A stretch of 64,000 nt of DNA from Edwardsiella piscicida (GTDB lineage Bacteria; Pseudomonadota; Gammaproteobacteria; Enterobacterales; Enterobacteriaceae), in NCBI RefSeq assembly GCF_001896205.1, contig NZ_MPNU01000001.1, positions 673,317 to 737,316 of the forward strand. Direction: 5' to 3'. The notes under the pieces were generated by a model. That model was not told where the DNA came from and ran no database searches. It worked only from the letters and a program-made list of their open reading frames with translations. A program made the position numbers and the translations under genes. Positions 53,107-64,000 of the stretch are shown piece by piece; within the stretch, counting starts at the first letter, position 1; each line of letters opens with the position of its first letter.

Positions 53107-54414
53107 TTACTGGGCTCCGTTTGCGCTGTTGTTGCCCAGGATCTTCACATAGGCCGCCGCGCGTTGCTCCTGCAGCCAGGTCTGTGCTTCTTCGGCAAAT
53201 TTACGGTTAAACAGCATGCGATAGGCGCGCTCTTTCTGGGCCTCATCGGTGCGATCGACCTGACGGGTCCCCAGCAGCTGGATCAGGTGCCAGCCAAAGT
53301 TGGAGTGCACCGGCTGACTTATCTCACCCTTGTTCAGCTTCATCAGTGCATCGCGGAAGGCCGGATCGTACATGGACGGTACCGCCCATCCCAGATCACC
53401 GCCTTTCTGCGCGCTGCCCGGATCCTGTGAATACTCTTTCGCCGCCTGTTCAAAGGTGATCTTGCCGGACGTGATCTGGGCGGAGAGCGCCTCTAGCTTG
53501 GCACGCGCCTGGGCATCGCTCATGACCGGCGAGGTGCGCAGCAGAATATGACGCGCGTGCACTTCGGTGACGGAGACGTTGGCCTGATCGCCGCGCAGAT
53601 CGTTGACCCGCAGAATATGGAAACCGACGCCGGAGCGGATAGGCCCGACGATATCCCCTTTCTTGGCGCTCTGCAGGGCCTCAGCGAACAGGGTCGGCAG
53701 CTCTTGCAGGCGCCCCCAGCCCATCTCGCCGCCTTTCAGCGCCTGAGGATCGGCGGAGTAGGCCGCCGCCAGCTTGGCAAAGCTGGCGCCCTGGTGCAGC
53801 TGCTGGATCAGCGACTCTGCCTGCTGCTGGGCCTCGCTGACCTGCTGCTGGGTCGGATTCTCCGGCAGCGGGATCAGGATGTGGCTCAGGTTAACGGCGG
53901 TTTCGCCGCTGTTCTGGCTGCCGATTTGCTTGGCCAGCGCATCGACCTCCTGCGGCAGAATGGTGACGCGGCGGCGCACCTCGTTATTACGGACTTCGCT
54001 GATCAGCATCTCTTTGCGGATCTGGGCGCGGTAGGTCTTGTAGTCGAGACCGTCGGCCGCGAGGCGGCTGCGCAGCTGCTGCATGCTGATGTGGTTCTGC
54101 TGGGCGATGCCGTTAATGGCGTTATCCAGCTCGCTGTCAGAGATCTCCAGCCCCATGCGCTTGGCCATCTGCAGCTGCACGTTGTCCATGATCAGTCGCT
54201 CGAGGATCTGATGGCGCAGAGTGGCATTGTCCGGCAGCTGTTGACCAGCCTGTTGGGCGTTGAGCTTTACCGACTTCATCATGCCGTCGACGTCGCTTTC
54301 CAGCACGACGCCGTTGTCTACGATAGCCACGACTTTATCGACGACTTGGGGGGCCGCAAAGGCGGTATTGGCGCACAGCGCCACGCCGAGGATCAGCGTT
54401 CTCCAGTTCTTCAT
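53107..54414 (-). CDS. surA: Periplasmic peptidyl-prolyl isomerase/chaperone SurA
   Basis: 435-aa periplasmic chaperone that escorts outer-membrane proteins, including LptD, to the Bam complex. The signal peptide is [19 protein letters not shown]; mature protein starts near [20 protein letters not shown]. The N-terminal chaperone core is followed by two parvulin (PPIC) domains, at about residues 170-270 ([18 protein letters not shown]) and 280-385 ([19 protein letters not shown]). The C-terminal helix is followed by a short extension GNNSANGAQ, making it slightly longer than the 428-aa E. coli protein. It lies 120 bp after lptD and 4 bp before pdxA. Confidence 0.97.
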   Translation of the reverse strand: MKNWRTLILGVALCANTAFAAPQVVDKVVAIVDNGVVLESDVDGMMKSVKLNAQQAGQQLPDNATLRHQILERLIMDNVQLQMAKRMGLEISDSELDNAINGIAQQNHISMQQLRSRLAADGLDYKTYRAQIRKEMLISEVRNNEVRRRVTILPQEVDALAKQIGSQNSGETAVNLSHILIPLPENPTQQQVSEAQQQAESLIQQLHQGASFAKLAAAYSADPQALKGGEMGWGRLQELPTLFAEALQSAKKGDIVGPIRSGVGFHILRVNDLRGDQANVSVTEVHARHILLRTSPVMSDAQARAKLEALSAQITSGKITFEQAAKEYSQDPGSAQKGGDLGWAVPSMYDPAFRDALMKLNKGEISQPVHSNFGWHLIQLLGTRQVDRTDEAQKERAYRMLFNRKFAEEAQTWLQEQRAAAYVKILGNNSANGAQ

Positions 54415-54534
54415 AACTATCCCATTGTATTAATCCGCCCACGGCGGGTTTAGGTTTTACCTGACTGCCGACAGCCTGTGGCTAACGGTATTATCTGCAT
54501 TTTTGTACCGTTAGACCACGCATTGCGCCAAATG

Positions 54535-56898
54535 TTAGAAAGCGCGTTGATAAGGCAGAATGCCGGAGCGCAGCATCTCTGCCGTGCCTAGGCTGTAGTT
54601 CTGGTTCATCCCGCGCAGGGCAAACTTGAACGAGAACTTGTTGTCATACTTGCTGTTCTGGGTCGCGCTGTCCCAGCTGTTGATCTTACGCTCATAGGTG
54701 ACGCCCACCGACCAGCAGCAGGTATTGTACTGCAGACCGGCGATGGCATCGGCGGACTGCTTCGCCTTGGTGTCATAGTAGTAGCCGGCGACCATCGCCC
54801 AGCGATCGGCCAACGGCAGGCTGCCGATGATCCCGGCCTGGCTGATGCCCTGGTTGTAGATGGCATTGTTGGCGTAGCTTGGCAGCATGGAGGTGATGTA
54901 CTCCGGGCTGGCGTAGCGATAGCTGAGCTGCAGTACGCTCTCGGCGTCCTTACGATACTCCATCACCGCGTTGCCCAGCGCCACGCTGTTCAGGCGGGTA
55001 TCATACTGCAGACCGCCGCGCAGACCCCAGTTATCGGTCAGCTTAAGGTAGCTGTCCCCGGCCCATACCAGGCTGCCGGTGTTATCGTGGCGATCGATAT
55101 TGGTGGTTTCATCGCCGGTACGCGACGGTGAGAAGTAGTAGATCTGCCCGATAGAGGCGTTGAAGCGTTCGTTCTGCTCGTCATCGTACAGGCGGGTCGT
55201 CAGGCCGGTCGTGACCTGATTGGCCGAGGCGATGCGGTCCAGACCGCTGTAGCTGCGGTCGCGGAACAGACCGGTATAATCGGTCTGCAGCAGGGTGGAG
55301 TCGTAAGAGTAAATGTCGCTCTGGTTGCGGTACGGAATGTACAGATACTGGGCGCGCGGCTCCAGCGTCTGGGTATAGCCGTTTAGCAGCGTGGCGTCTC
55401 GCTCAAAGACCATCTTGCCGTCGATCTTAAACTCCGGCATCACGCGGTTGACGTTGTCCTTCAGCTGCGTCAGGTTGCCTTGGGTGGGGACATCCTGCTG
55501 ATAGTGGGTCGCCATCAGCTTCGCTTCGGTATTGAGACTCCCCCAGCGGTTGGACAGCGGCAGCGACAGGACCGGCTCGACGTGGTAGCGGTCGGCCTCG
55601 GGCAGGTAGACGTTGTCGTTGGTGAACTTGACCGCCTGACCGTACAGGGTGAAGTCGAACGGCCCCAGATCGTTTTTGTAGTAGTTCAGATCCAGCTGCG
55701 GTGCGGTGCGGTAGGCGTTGACGTCCCCCGCGTTGGCGAACACCTGGAACTGGGTGGTCGAGAGCGTCGCATTCCAGTTGGTCTCGGCATAGCCCAGGGT
55801 AAATTTCTGCGTAGCGTAGCCGCTGGTGCTGGAGCCGTAGGCGGAGTTCAGGTCGGTGAAGTAGTAGGGATCGCTGACCTTGGTGTAATCGACGCCGAAG
55901 CGCCAGTGGTCGAGCACGCCAAAGTGGCGCCAGTAGAACAGCCAGCGATCGCGGTTCTTCAGGTCGTCCAGCGCCTGCCCAGTAATGCCCTGATTTTGAC
56001 GATCCTGCTGGAACTGCCGATCGTTGCCCAGCCAGTCAAACTCGACCAGACCCATGCCGAATTCGCTCAGATAGCGGAATTCGTTTTGCAGCTGCAGACC
56101 GCGTTTTTCCATGTAGTGCGGAGTAAAGGTGGCGTCGGCCTGCGGGGCGATGTTCCAGTACCAGGGCAGGGTAAACTCGATCCCATCGCCGTTGGAGTAG
56201 TTTATGGTGGGGATCAAAAAGCCGGAGCGGCGCGTGCTGCCGGTCGGAAACTGCAGATACGGGCTATAGAAGACCGGAACCGGCCCGATCTTGAAGCGGG
56301 CGTTCCAGATCTCGGCCACCTGCTCCTGGCGATCCTGAATGATCTCGGAGCCGGCGATGCTCCAGCTGTTGTCGCCCGGCAGACAGGAGGTAAAGGTCCC
56401 GTTATCCAGGATGGTGTAGCGGTTGGCGTCGCGGGTCTTCATCAGATCGGCATCGCCGCGCCCCTGGCGACCGACGAACTGGTAGTCGCCGCGCCAGACG
56501 TTGGTATCTTTGTTATTCAGGTTGGACCAGGCGCTGGGGCCCTGCAGGCGGATCTGACTGTCCGCGTAGTGTACATTGCCGATCGCGGTCACGGTGCGCA
56601 GCGGATCGGGATGCCCCTGGATCGCTTTCTGATCCAGCTGAACCTTGTCGGCGGTCAGGGTGCTATTGCCCTGCTGAATATCGACGTTGCCGTGGAACAG
56701 GGCGTTGTTCGGGTAGTTGGCTTCGCTCTTATCGGCGGTAATGTGTACCGGAAGGCTATTGATATCGCCAGAAACCAACGGTTTGTCATACACGGGAACG
56801 CCGATCAGGCACTGTTCGGCGAGGGAGGCCAGCGCATGCTGACTGTAAAGCGCTGACCAGACGAGGGTGGCTATCAGCGTGGGTATACTTTTTTTCAT
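54535..56898 (-). CDS. lptD: LPS-assembly protein LptD
   Basis: Outer-membrane beta-barrel of 787 aa that with LptE inserts lipopolysaccharide into the outer leaflet. The ATG at 56898 gives a signal peptide ([20 protein letters not shown] then HALA); an in-frame start eight codons upstream would spoil it. The periplasmic OstA-type domain includes [20 protein letters not shown]; the barrel follows. The four cysteines needed for the interlocking disulfides are present: Cys30 in AEQCLIG, one in FTSCLPGDN, and the pair in NTCCWSVGV near the end. First gene of the operon that includes its chaperone surA; divergent from djlA. Confidence 0.97.
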   Translation of the reverse strand: MKKSIPTLIATLVWSALYSQHALASLAEQCLIGVPVYDKPLVSGDINSLPVHITADKSEANYPNNALFHGNVDIQQGNSTLTADKVQLDQKAIQGHPDPLRTVTAIGNVHYADSQIRLQGPSAWSNLNNKDTNVWRGDYQFVGRQGRGDADLMKTRDANRYTILDNGTFTSCLPGDNSWSIAGSEIIQDRQEQVAEIWNARFKIGPVPVFYSPYLQFPTGSTRRSGFLIPTINYSNGDGIEFTLPWYWNIAPQADATFTPHYMEKRGLQLQNEFRYLSEFGMGLVEFDWLGNDRQFQQDRQNQGITGQALDDLKNRDRWLFYWRHFGVLDHWRFGVDYTKVSDPYYFTDLNSAYGSSTSGYATQKFTLGYAETNWNATLSTTQFQVFANAGDVNAYRTAPQLDLNYYKNDLGPFDFTLYGQAVKFTNDNVYLPEADRYHVEPVLSLPLSNRWGSLNTEAKLMATHYQQDVPTQGNLTQLKDNVNRVMPEFKIDGKMVFERDATLLNGYTQTLEPRAQYLYIPYRNQSDIYSYDSTLLQTDYTGLFRDRSYSGLDRIASANQVTTGLTTRLYDDEQNERFNASIGQIYYFSPSRTGDETTNIDRHDNTGSLVWAGDSYLKLTDNWGLRGGLQYDTRLNSVALGNAVMEYRKDAESVLQLSYRYASPEYITSMLPSYANNAIYNQGISQAGIIGSLPLADRWAMVAGYYYDTKAKQSADAIAGLQYNTCCWSVGVTYERKINSWDSATQNSKYDNKFSFKFALRGMNQNYSLGTAEMLRSGILPYQRAF

Positions 56899-57079
56899 AC
56901 GCGGTGTCAGGGATTCCGTCATCAGAGGCGTCTTGCCGCAATCGGTCAGAGACTATCTTACCCGTCAGCGTGGCGCTAGTGTTAAATTGTGGCTCAGCGT
57001 CGCTGCCATTAGGTGTCAGAATAAATGACAGGTATGATAAAGCAAATTATGTCCCACGACATGATGAATTGAGGACGAT

Positions 57080-57916
57080 ATGCGCTATTGGGGTAAATTA
57101 GTAGGGGTGCTGCTGGGCCTGATGGCCGGGATCGGTTTCTGGGGCGTAGTGCTGGGCTTTTTGATTGGCCATATGTTTGATAAGTCGCGCGCGATTAAGC
57201 GTCAGGGCTATTTTGCCAATCAGCAGCAGCGTCAGGGGCTGTTTTTCCGCACCACCTTTCAGGTCATGGGACATCTGACAAAGTCGAAAGGGCGGGTGAC
57301 GGAGGCCGATATTCAGGTCGCCTCCATGTTTATGGATCGCCTGAATCTGCACGGCGATGCTCGGCTGATGGCGCAGCAGGCCTTCCGCGAAGGCAAGGAG
57401 CCCGGCTACCCGCTGCGAGAGCGTCTGCGCGAACTGCGCAGCGTCTGCTTTGGCCGTATCGATCTGATCCGTATCTTTTTGGAGATCCAGCTGCAGGCGG
57501 CGTTCGCCGATGGGCAGCTGCACCCGAATGAGCGGGCGGTGCTGTATGTGATCGCCGAAGAGCTGGGTTTTTCTCGTGCGCAGTTCGATCAGTTTCTGGG
57601 CATGATGGAGGGCGGGCGCCAGTTTGGCGGCGGCTATCATCAGGCGGGGGGACAGCAAGGGGGTTACCAGCAGGGGGGATTCTATACGCCGCCCCAGGGG
57701 CCGACGCTGGAGGATGCCTGTAAGGTACTGGGGGTTGCGCCGAGCGCCGATGCGACCACGATCAAGCGTGCGTATCGTAAGCTGATGAGCGAGCACCACC
57801 CCGATAAGCTGGTGGCTAAAGGGCTGCCGCCGGAGATGATGGAGCTGGCCAAGCAGAAGGCGCAGGAGATCCAGGCCGCGTACGATCTGATTAAGAAAGA
57901 GAAGGGATTCAAGTAG
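57080..57916 (+). CDS. djlA: Membrane-anchored DnaJ-like co-chaperone DjlA
   Basis: 278-aa type III membrane protein. The single N-terminal transmembrane segment ([20 protein letters not shown], about residues 7-30) is followed by a TerB-like cytoplasmic domain (about 55-185), a Gly/Gln-rich linker ([20 protein letters not shown]) and a C-terminal J domain (about 210-278) with the HPD triad in [12 protein letters not shown]. It co-operates with DnaK and in E. coli affects the Rcs envelope-stress system. It is divergent from lptD and convergent with rluA. Confidence 0.97.
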   Translation: MRYWGKLVGVLLGLMAGIGFWGVVLGFLIGHMFDKSRAIKRQGYFANQQQRQGLFFRTTFQVMGHLTKSKGRVTEADIQVASMFMDRLNLHGDARLMAQQAFREGKEPGYPLRERLRELRSVCFGRIDLIRIFLEIQLQAAFADGQLHPNERAVLYVIAEELGFSRAQFDQFLGMMEGGRQFGGGYHQAGGQQGGYQQGGFYTPPQGPTLEDACKVLGVAPSADATTIKRAYRKLMSEHHPDKLVAKGLPPEMMELAKQKAQEIQAAYDLIKKEKGFK

Positions 57917-57952
57917 CGCAGAGGACGTCGCGCTTGCTGTCTACCCACGATG

Positions 57953-57978
57953 ATACGGCCCGCGAACGCGGGCCGTAT
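57953..57978. terminator. Terminator between djlA and rluA
   Basis: ATACGGCCCGCG and CGCGGGCCGTAT form a perfect 12-bp stem with a two-base loop, followed by TGTTTTG on the djlA side. The rluA side lacks a good T-run, so function in that direction is uncertain. Confidence 0.7.
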
Positions 57979-57992
57979 TGTTTTGTGCGCGG

Positions 57993-58700
57993 CTAAAAGT
58001 CCGCCTCGCAGCGGAAGTGCATCGGGGTGGCGAAGGCCGGATGCACGATGCGCAGCTCTTGGGCGTGCAGCAGCAGGCGGGAGGCTAACGCCAGCGCCTG
58101 CGGCGGCGCATAGAAGCCGTCGCCGAGGATCGGATGGCCGAGGGCCAGCAGGTGGACGCGCAGCTGATGCGAACGGCCGGTGATCGGCGTTAGCAGAACT
58201 CGCGCGGTACCGTCGGCGTCGCGCGCCAGCACCTGATATTCCGTTTGCGCCGGTTTGCCCTGTTCAAAGCAGACCTTCTGCTTGGGGCGGTTGGGCCAGT
58301 CGCAGATCAGCGGCAGGTCGATCACCCCCTCGTCCTGCTGCGGGTGTCCCCAGACCCGGGCGACGTAGTTCTTTTTCGGCTCACGCTCGCGAAACTGGCG
58401 TTTCAGCTCCCGCTCGGCGTCCTTGGTCAGCGCGACCACCAGCACCCCGCTGGTGGCCATATCCAGACGGTGTACCGATTCGGCGCCGGGAAACTGCGCC
58501 TGAATTCGGGTCAGGATGCTGTCCTGGTGCTCAGGCAAACGGCCCGGAACGGACAGCAGCCCGCTGGGCTTATTTACCACTATGATGTGTGCATCCTGGT
58601 ACAGCACGTGCAGCCAGGGTTCACGCGGCGGATCATAGTGCTCCAGCGCCGGGGTAGCGCTGGGCGGCAGCGCGCCGCCCGCGGGAGTACGCCGTCCCAT
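57993..58700 (-). CDS. rluA: Dual-specificity RNA pseudouridine synthase RluA
   Basis: 235-aa enzyme making pseudouridine at position 746 of 23S rRNA and position 32 of several tRNAs in E. coli. Motifs: IIVVNKPSGLLSVPGRLPEH, catalytic aspartate in ESVHRLDMATSGVLVVA, and LTPITGRSHQLRVHLLALG. About 15 residues at the N-terminus (GRRTPAGGALPPSATPA) have no counterpart in the 219-aa E. coli protein; an internal start was not evident. Its ATG overlaps the rapA stop by one base, so both are probably read from one transcript. Confidence 0.95.
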   Translation of the reverse strand: MGRRTPAGGALPPSATPALEHYDPPREPWLHVLYQDAHIIVVNKPSGLLSVPGRLPEHQDSILTRIQAQFPGAESVHRLDMATSGVLVVALTKDAERELKRQFREREPKKNYVARVWGHPQQDEGVIDLPLICDWPNRPKQKVCFEQGKPAQTEYQVLARDADGTARVLLTPITGRSHQLRVHLLALGHPILGDGFYAPPQALALASRLLLHAQELRIVHPAFATPMHFRCEADF

Positions 58701-61606
58701 TACTGGTGCGACACCACGATGAGACGCAGGGCATCCAGACGCCAGCCGGCCTGGTCCAGCGTCTCCAATACCTTCCGACGGGTGAACTCCAAGGTCTCCA
58801 GCTCATCGTCACGGATATTGGGGTTCACCGCCTTGAGCGACTCCAGACGCGCCAGCTCGGCGCTCAGCGCCTCATCGGCCTCGCGCTTGGCGGCGTCGAT
58901 CAGCGCCTGCGCCTGATCTGCTATCAGCGCCTCTCCAGACTGCAGCATGGCGTGCACGTTGGGCTGTACCGCATTGACCAGCTTGCTGGCGGTATGGCGA
59001 TTGACGGCGTTGAGCTGACGGTTGAAGCTTTCGAACTCCACCTGGGCCGCCAGGTTGTTCCCCTTGGCATCCAGCAGCATACGCACCGGCGTCGGCGGCA
59101 GGAAGCGGGTCAGCTGCAGCTGCTTCGGCGCCTGGGCCTCGACCACGTACACCGCCTCCAGCAGCAGCGTACCGACCGGCAGCGCTTTGTTCTTCAGCAG
59201 AGATACCGCGCTGGAGCCGGTATCGCCGGAGAGGATCAGGTCCAGGCCGTTGCGCATCAGCGGGTGTTCCCAGCTGATGAACTGGGCATCTTCGCGCGAC
59301 AGCGCCTGTTCGCGATCGAAGGTGACGGTGCAGCCATCCTGCGGCAGACCCGGGAAGTCAGGCACCAGCATGTGATCCGACGGGGTTAGCACGATCAGGC
59401 TGTCGCTGCGATCCTCCTGATTAATGCCGACGATATCGAACAGGTTCAGCGCAAAGTTGACCAGATTGACGTCGTTATCCTGCGCCGCGATGCTTTCGGC
59501 CAGCGCCAGAGCCGCCTCGCCGCCGTTGGAGTGCATCTCCAGTAGACGATCTCGCCCCTTCTCGAGCTGACTTTTCAGCGTATCGTGATCGGCGCGGCAG
59601 GTTTTGATGAAGTCGTCAAAGCCATCCAGCTGGGTCGGTTTGGCCAGGAACTCCAGCAGGGTGTCATAGTAGCGGTCGTAGATGGTCCGGCCGGTGGGGC
59701 AGGTGTGTTCAAAGGCGTCCAGCCCCTGATGGTACCAGCGGATCAGCACGGATTGCGCGGTGCCCTCGAGGCAGGGAACGTAGATCTGAATGTCGCGCGC
59801 CTGGCCGATGCGGTCCAGACGGCCAATGCGCTGCTCCAGCAGATCCGGGTTAAACGGCAGATCGAACATCACCAGGCGGTTGGCAAACTGGAAGTTACGG
59901 CCTTCGGAGCCGATCTCCGAGCACAGCAGCACCTGTGCGCCCTCTTCCTGCGAGGCAAAGTAGGCCGCGGCGCGGTCGCGCTCAATCAGCGACATCCCCT
60001 CATGGAAGACGGCGGCGCGGATCCCCTCACGCTCGCGCAGCAGCTGTTCCAGATGGATAGCGGTGGCCGCCTGGGCACAGATGACCAGCACCTTCTCGTC
60101 CCGCTGGGTCAGCAGGAAGTCGAGCAGCCACTCGGCGCGCGGGTCAAAGTTCCACCAGGTGGCATTTTCCCCTTCGAACTCTTGGTAGATCCGCTCCGGA
60201 TAGAGCATATCGTTGGCCTGCGCCTCGACGCTCTTCTTGCTGCCCATGATGCCGGAGACTTTGATTGCCGTCTGGTACTGCGCCGGCAGCGGCAGAGTGA
60301 TCTGGTGCAGGGTGCGCTGCGGAAAGCCTTTAACCCCCTGACGGGTATTGCGGAACAGCACGCGGCTGGTGCCGTGGCGATCCATCAGCATGCGCACCAG
60401 CTCGGCGCGGGCCTGCTGGCTGTCCTCACCGCCGGCGTTGGCGGCTTTCAGCAGCGGCTCGATATCCTGTTCGGCGACCATCTCGCTGAGCATGTTGAGC
60501 TCATCCTGCTGCAGATGACCGTCGTTCAGCAGCAGGGTAACGGCGTCCGCCACCGGGCGGTAGCGCTGCTGCTCGGCGATGAACTGTGCGTAGTCGTGAA
60601 AACGGTTGGGATCCAGCAGGCGCAGGCGGGCAAAGTGGCTCTCCTGACCCAGCTGTTCGGGGGTGGCGGTCAGCAGCAGCACCCCGGGGATCTGTTCGGC
60701 CAGCTGTTCGATGACCTGGTATTCACGGCTGGGCGCCTGTTCGCTCCAGGCCAGGTGGTGAGCCTCGTCGACCACCAGCAGATCCCAGCTGGCGTCGGCC
60801 AGCTGCTCCAGACGCTGCCTGCTGCGGCGGACGAAGTCGAGGGAGCAGATAACCAGCTGTTCGGTTTCAAACGGGTTGCTGCTGTCCTGCGCGGCCTCTG
60901 CATAGCGTTCATCGTCGAACAGCGCCACGCGCAGGTTAAAGCGGCGCAGCATTTCGACCAGCCACTGGTGCTGCAGGGTTTCCGGTACCACGATCAGCAC
61001 GCGCTCGGCGCGGCCGGAGAGCAGCTGCTGATGAATGATCATGCCGGCTTCGATGGTCTTACCCAGGCCGACCTCATCCGCCAACAGGACGCGCGGCGCA
61101 TGGCGCTGGCCGACGTCGCGGGCGATATGCAGCTGGTGCGGGATCAGGCTGGCGCGCATGCCGCGCAGCCCGCTGCAGGGCAGGCGGAACTGCTCGCTCT
61201 GGTATTTACGCGCGCGATAGCGCAGGGCGAAGCGATCCATACGATCGATCTGGCCGGCAAACAGGCGATCCTGCGGTTTACTGAAGGTCAGGCGGCTGTC
61301 GAGCAGCACCTCGCGCACCGCCACCGGGCTTTCGCCGCTGTCGCTGCGGCTGCCGATATAGGTCAGCAGCCCCTCCTGCTCCTGTACCTCTTCAACGCAC
61401 AGCTGCCACCCTTCGTGGGTGGTGATGGTGTCTCCCGGGTTAAACATCACGCGGGTGATGGGGGAGTCATTGCGGGCATACAGACGGTTTTCGCCGGTCG
61501 CGGGAAACAGCAGCGTCACCATGCGCGCATCCAGCGCCACCACGGTACCCAATCCAAGTTCGCTTTCCGTATCGCTGATCCAGCGTTGACCTAAGGTAAA
61601 AGGCAT
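58700..61606 (-). CDS. rapA: RNA polymerase-associated ATPase RapA (HepA)
   Basis: 968-aa Swi2/Snf2 ATPase, the E. coli length, that binds core RNA polymerase and helps recycle it after termination. N-terminal Tudor-like domains (about 1-107) are followed by helicase motif [19 protein letters not shown] near residue 175, motif [17 protein letters not shown] near 280, [17 protein letters not shown], and motifs [23 protein letters not shown] near 600. The start [20 protein letters not shown] is conserved. The rluA gene follows directly. A 263-bp gap to polB shows no clear element. Confidence 0.98.
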   Translation of the reverse strand: MPFTLGQRWISDTESELGLGTVVALDARMVTLLFPATGENRLYARNDSPITRVMFNPGDTITTHEGWQLCVEEVQEQEGLLTYIGSRSDSGESPVAVREVLLDSRLTFSKPQDRLFAGQIDRMDRFALRYRARKYQSEQFRLPCSGLRGMRASLIPHQLHIARDVGQRHAPRVLLADEVGLGKTIEAGMIIHQQLLSGRAERVLIVVPETLQHQWLVEMLRRFNLRVALFDDERYAEAAQDSSNPFETEQLVICSLDFVRRSRQRLEQLADASWDLLVVDEAHHLAWSEQAPSREYQVIEQLAEQIPGVLLLTATPEQLGQESHFARLRLLDPNRFHDYAQFIAEQQRYRPVADAVTLLLNDGHLQQDELNMLSEMVAEQDIEPLLKAANAGGEDSQQARAELVRMLMDRHGTSRVLFRNTRQGVKGFPQRTLHQITLPLPAQYQTAIKVSGIMGSKKSVEAQANDMLYPERIYQEFEGENATWWNFDPRAEWLLDFLLTQRDEKVLVICAQAATAIHLEQLLREREGIRAAVFHEGMSLIERDRAAAYFASQEEGAQVLLCSEIGSEGRNFQFANRLVMFDLPFNPDLLEQRIGRLDRIGQARDIQIYVPCLEGTAQSVLIRWYHQGLDAFEHTCPTGRTIYDRYYDTLLEFLAKPTQLDGFDDFIKTCRADHDTLKSQLEKGRDRLLEMHSNGGEAALALAESIAAQDNDVNLVNFALNLFDIVGINQEDRSDSLIVLTPSDHMLVPDFPGLPQDGCTVTFDREQALSREDAQFISWEHPLMRNGLDLILSGDTGSSAVSLLKNKALPVGTLLLEAVYVVEAQAPKQLQLTRFLPPTPVRMLLDAKGNNLAAQVEFESFNRQLNAVNRHTASKLVNAVQPNVHAMLQSGEALIADQAQALIDAAKREADEALSAELARLESLKAVNPNIRDDELETLEFTRRKVLETLDQAGWRLDALRLIVVSHQ

Positions 61607-61869
61607 AGATTATCGACTCAACTCTTTGTTCTTGTTTACATAGTGATCTGGAGGCTATCTCAATGGGCGGTGTTGTCGCCCTGGCCGATTGGGATAGGTT
61701 CCGTGACGACCGCCGCGCAGCGGACGCCTGCATAATTTGGGCATAAATCAACCGCATCACGGCCTGTCGGCAGTGAAGTCGGCGTTGTATGGGGGAAAGG
61801 GCGATATGGTAATAGATGGCGATGCATTCGTCACCCCCTGAGTGGGAAGATTCTTATATTCCCCCGGCG

Positions 61870-64000
61870 TTAAAACAGCCCCAGTTGACCGGTTAGCAGA
61901 GTCTCAAAGTCATCGCCGAGAAAGGGCAGAATGGCGTCGGCGACCGGTTGCAGCTGGCGTTCCAGATAGTGCTGATAGTCCGCCGGCGCATCGACACACT
62001 CCAGCGGCTGTGGGCCGCTGCGGGTGATGATATAGCTTATCCAGCCGCCGTTTTGATACTGCAGCGGGCGTCCAAGACGGTGATTGTAGTCGTCGGCCAG
62101 ACGCGCGGCGCGGACGTGCGGCGGGACGTTGCGCTGGTACTCGGCCAGCGGGCGTCGCAGGCGCTTGCGGTAGATCAGTTGGTCGTCAAATTCCCCCGCG
62201 AGCAGGCCGTCGGCGTAGCGACGAATCACGTCGCGGTAGCTCTGGCCGAGAAACACCCGGCGATAGAGCTCCTGTTGAAACCGCTGCGCCAGCGGCGTCC
62301 AGTCGCTGCGCACCGTCTCCAGCCCTTTAAACACCAGCCGATCGCCGCACAGCCCGGCATAGCGCTTTTTGCTGCCGAGATCGGCGCCGCGCAGGGTGGG
62401 CATCAGAAAGCGGCGATAGTGGCACTCATACTCCAGCTCCAGCGCGCTCTCGAGCCCATATTGCTGTGACAGATGCTCGCGCCACCAGGCGTTGACCCGC
62501 TCGGCCAGCGCCTGGCCAATGGCTTCGGCCTGGGCCTCATCGTGCGGCTTACCCAGCCAGACAAAGGTAGAGTCCGTATCGCCGTAGATCACCGCATAGC
62601 CCTGCGCTTCGATCAGGCTACGGGTCTGGCGCATGATCTCATGGCCGCGCAGGGTAATAGAGGAGGCCAGGCGGGGATCGAAGAAGCGACAGGCGCTGGT
62701 GCCCAGTACGCCGTAGAAGGCGTTCATCAGGATCTTCAGCGCCTGCGACAGCGGCGCATTGTCCTGACGTTTGGCCGCCTCGCGTCCCTGCCACAGCTGG
62801 CGCACGATCTCCGGCAGGGCGTGGCGGGTGCGCGAGAAGCGGGCGCCGAGAAATCCGGGGACGCTGTGGGTGTCATCCGGCTGCTCTCCGCCGACGGCCA
62901 GTCCGACGGGGTCGATCAGAAAGGAGCGGATGATCGCCGGATACAGACTCTTGTAGTCCAACACCAACACGGAGTCATACAGCCCTGGGCGCGAGGCCAT
63001 GACAAAGCCGCCGGGGCTGGCCTGCGGCGCCACCTCGCCGAGGGAGGGGGCGACATACCCCAGCCGGTGCATGCGCGGTAGGTACAGGTGGCAGAATGCG
63101 GCGACGGAGCCGCCGCTGCGATCGGGGGCCAGCCCGGTAACGCTGGCCCGCTCCAGCAGGAACGGCATCAGGGCGGTGTGCGCGAAGATGCGCGTCACCA
63201 GCTCGCAGTCCTTGAGGTTATAGTGCGCTAGCGCCGGTTTATCCTGACGAAAGCGCCGCGCGATCTCCGCCATCCGCCGGTAGGGATCGTCCAGCGCCTT
63301 GCCTTCGCCTAGCAGGGTCTGCGCCACGCTGTCCAGGCTGTAGGAGGGAAAGTGCCAGAAGGCGCTTTTCAGCGCCTCGATACCGTCGATGATCAGCCGG
63401 CCGGGGGCGCTGGCAAAAAAATGGCCGGCGCGAAAGCCGTGCTCTCGCCACTCCAGCGGCGTCGCCGCGCGCCCCAGCAGCAGGGGAACGCCTTCGCGCT
63501 CGGCGTGGCGCTGCAGGATCCGCAGATCGAACTGCACCAGATTCCAGCCGATGATGGCGTCGGGATCGTGGCGCGCTATCCAGCGATTGAGGGCGTCGAG
63601 CAGCGCGGCGCGGCTGGCGACGTACTCCAGCGTGAAGTCCAGCGCCTGCGCATCGCCGTTGGCGGGGCCTAGCATATAGACGATGCGTTGATCGCAGCCG
63701 TGCAGGCCGATCGAGTAGATCTCTCCCTGGGGGCTGGTTTCAATATCCAGCGACACCGTACGCAGCGTTGGGCGGTAGTGGGGGTGGGGTTTAATCCGGG
63801 CTTCGGTGCCCGCTGCGTCGCCGCAGAACCACAGCGGCGCATTGATAAAGCGCTCCATCAGGTAGCGATCCGCGGGCCTGATATCGGCCTCCAGCAGTGG
63901 GATCCCCTGCTCCCCGAGGCGCCTTTCGATCTGCTGAAGCTGGCGGTAGCCGCGGCAGTACAGCGCCAGTACCGGCCGGTGGTGGAAATCGTGCAGCGCC
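61870..64000 (-). CDS. polB: DNA polymerase II (5' end outside window)
   Basis: Family B DNA polymerase. About 709 codons are visible, and the frame stays open to the right edge (first visible residues [20 protein letters not shown]); by comparison with the 783-aa E. coli protein about 70 N-terminal residues are missing. An internal ATG at 63858 is not the start. Exonuclease motif I is [19 protein letters not shown]; polymerase motif A is [16 protein letters not shown], motif [21 protein letters not shown] and motif [15 protein letters not shown]. The C-terminus ends [10 protein letters not shown]. In E. coli this SOS-induced enzyme works in lesion bypass and replication restart; its promoter is beyond the window. 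Confidence 0.97.
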   Translation of the reverse strand, partial: ALHDFHHRPVLALYCRGYRQLQQIERRLGEQGIPLLEADIRPADRYLMERFINAPLWFCGDAAGTEARIKPHPHYRPTLRTVSLDIETSPQGEIYSIGLHGCDQRIVYMLGPANGDAQALDFTLEYVASRAALLDALNRWIARHDPDAIIGWNLVQFDLRILQRHAEREGVPLLLGRAATPLEWREHGFRAGHFFASAPGRLIIDGIEALKSAFWHFPSYSLDSVAQTLLGEGKALDDPYRRMAEIARRFRQDKPALAHYNLKDCELVTRIFAHTALMPFLLERASVTGLAPDRSGGSVAAFCHLYLPRMHRLGYVAPSLGEVAPQASPGGFVMASRPGLYDSVLVLDYKSLYPAIIRSFLIDPVGLAVGGEQPDDTHSVPGFLGARFSRTRHALPEIVRQLWQGREAAKRQDNAPLSQALKILMNAFYGVLGTSACRFFDPRLASSITLRGHEIMRQTRSLIEAQGYAVIYGDTDSTFVWLGKPHDEAQAEAIGQALAERVNAWWREHLSQQYGLESALELEYECHYRRFLMPTLRGADLGSKKRYAGLCGDRLVFKGLETVRSDWTPLAQRFQQELYRRVFLGQSYRDVIRRYADGLLAGEFDDQLIYRKRLRRPLAEYQRNVPPHVRAARLADDYNHRLGRPLQYQNGGWISYIITRSGPQPLECVDAPADYQHYLERQLQPVADAILPFLGDDFETLLTGQLGLF

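Noticed and set aside
59585-61594. 669-codon open frame antisense to rapA
   Set aside because: Shadow of rapA; it has no recognisable domains and starts inside that gene.

Overview
The window is a stretch of enterobacterial core chromosome with high GC content and dense, mostly single-copy housekeeping genes. Almost every protein can be matched end to end with an Escherichia coli counterpart, and the order follows the E. coli 0-1.5 min region (arcA - yjtD - thrLABC - yaaA - yaaJ - talB - mog - satP - dnaKJ - nhaAR - rpsT - ribF - ileS - lspA - fkpB - ispH - dapB - carAB - folA - apaHG - ksgA - pdxA - surA - lptD - djlA - rluA - rapA - polB) with local substitutions. The GC content, the sequence divergence from E. 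coli and the local gene content suggest Edwardsiella or a close Hafniaceae relative. That assignment is inference and was not checked against a database.

Layout. 1-8600: an MscS-type channel running to the left edge, then pssA, pat (patZ/yfiQ), tapT (yfiP), trxC and a divergent TrmH-family methyltransferase (yfiF). This block lies far from thrABC in E. coli, so the terminator at 8616-8644 marks a rearrangement junction. 8673-19640: arcA, a 650-bp control region, yjtD, the attenuated thr operon (thrL, terminator, thrA, thrB, thrC), yaaA, yaaJ and talB. 19711-24659: a locally variable block (gabD, a HAD-like gene coupled to mog, an MHS-family transporter, satP). 24660-32380: dnaK-dnaJ behind two heat-shock-type promoters, nhaA-nhaR, rpsT and ribF. 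32405-37149: ileS-lspA-fkpB-ispH, a tightly packed operon.

37245-41650: a ybcL-like PEBP gene and an xdhABC purine dehydrogenase operon occupying the position where E. coli has rihC. 42098-49849: dapB, carA-carB with an ArgR-type control region, the yjjP-yjjB transporter pair (in E. coli next to dnaTC), and folA. 50056-56898: the classical lptD-surA-pdxA-ksgA-apaG-apaH operon on the minus strand. 57080-64000: djlA, rluA, rapA and the 3' part of polB, which runs off the right edge.

No transposase, phage gene, CRISPR array, tRNA or rRNA gene was recognised. There is no clearly novel multi-gene system here. The best leads are small: a perfect 14-bp inverted repeat with a 26-nt spacer upstream of xdhA; a five-copy 33-bp in-frame tandem repeat in yfiF; a HAD-like gene with altered catalytic motifs translationally coupled to mog; a DNA segment upstream of arcA that matches E. 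coli yjjY in sequence but not in a continuous reading frame; and an 11-residue insertion in IleS. Comparisons with E. coli proteins are from memory, not from an alignment run.
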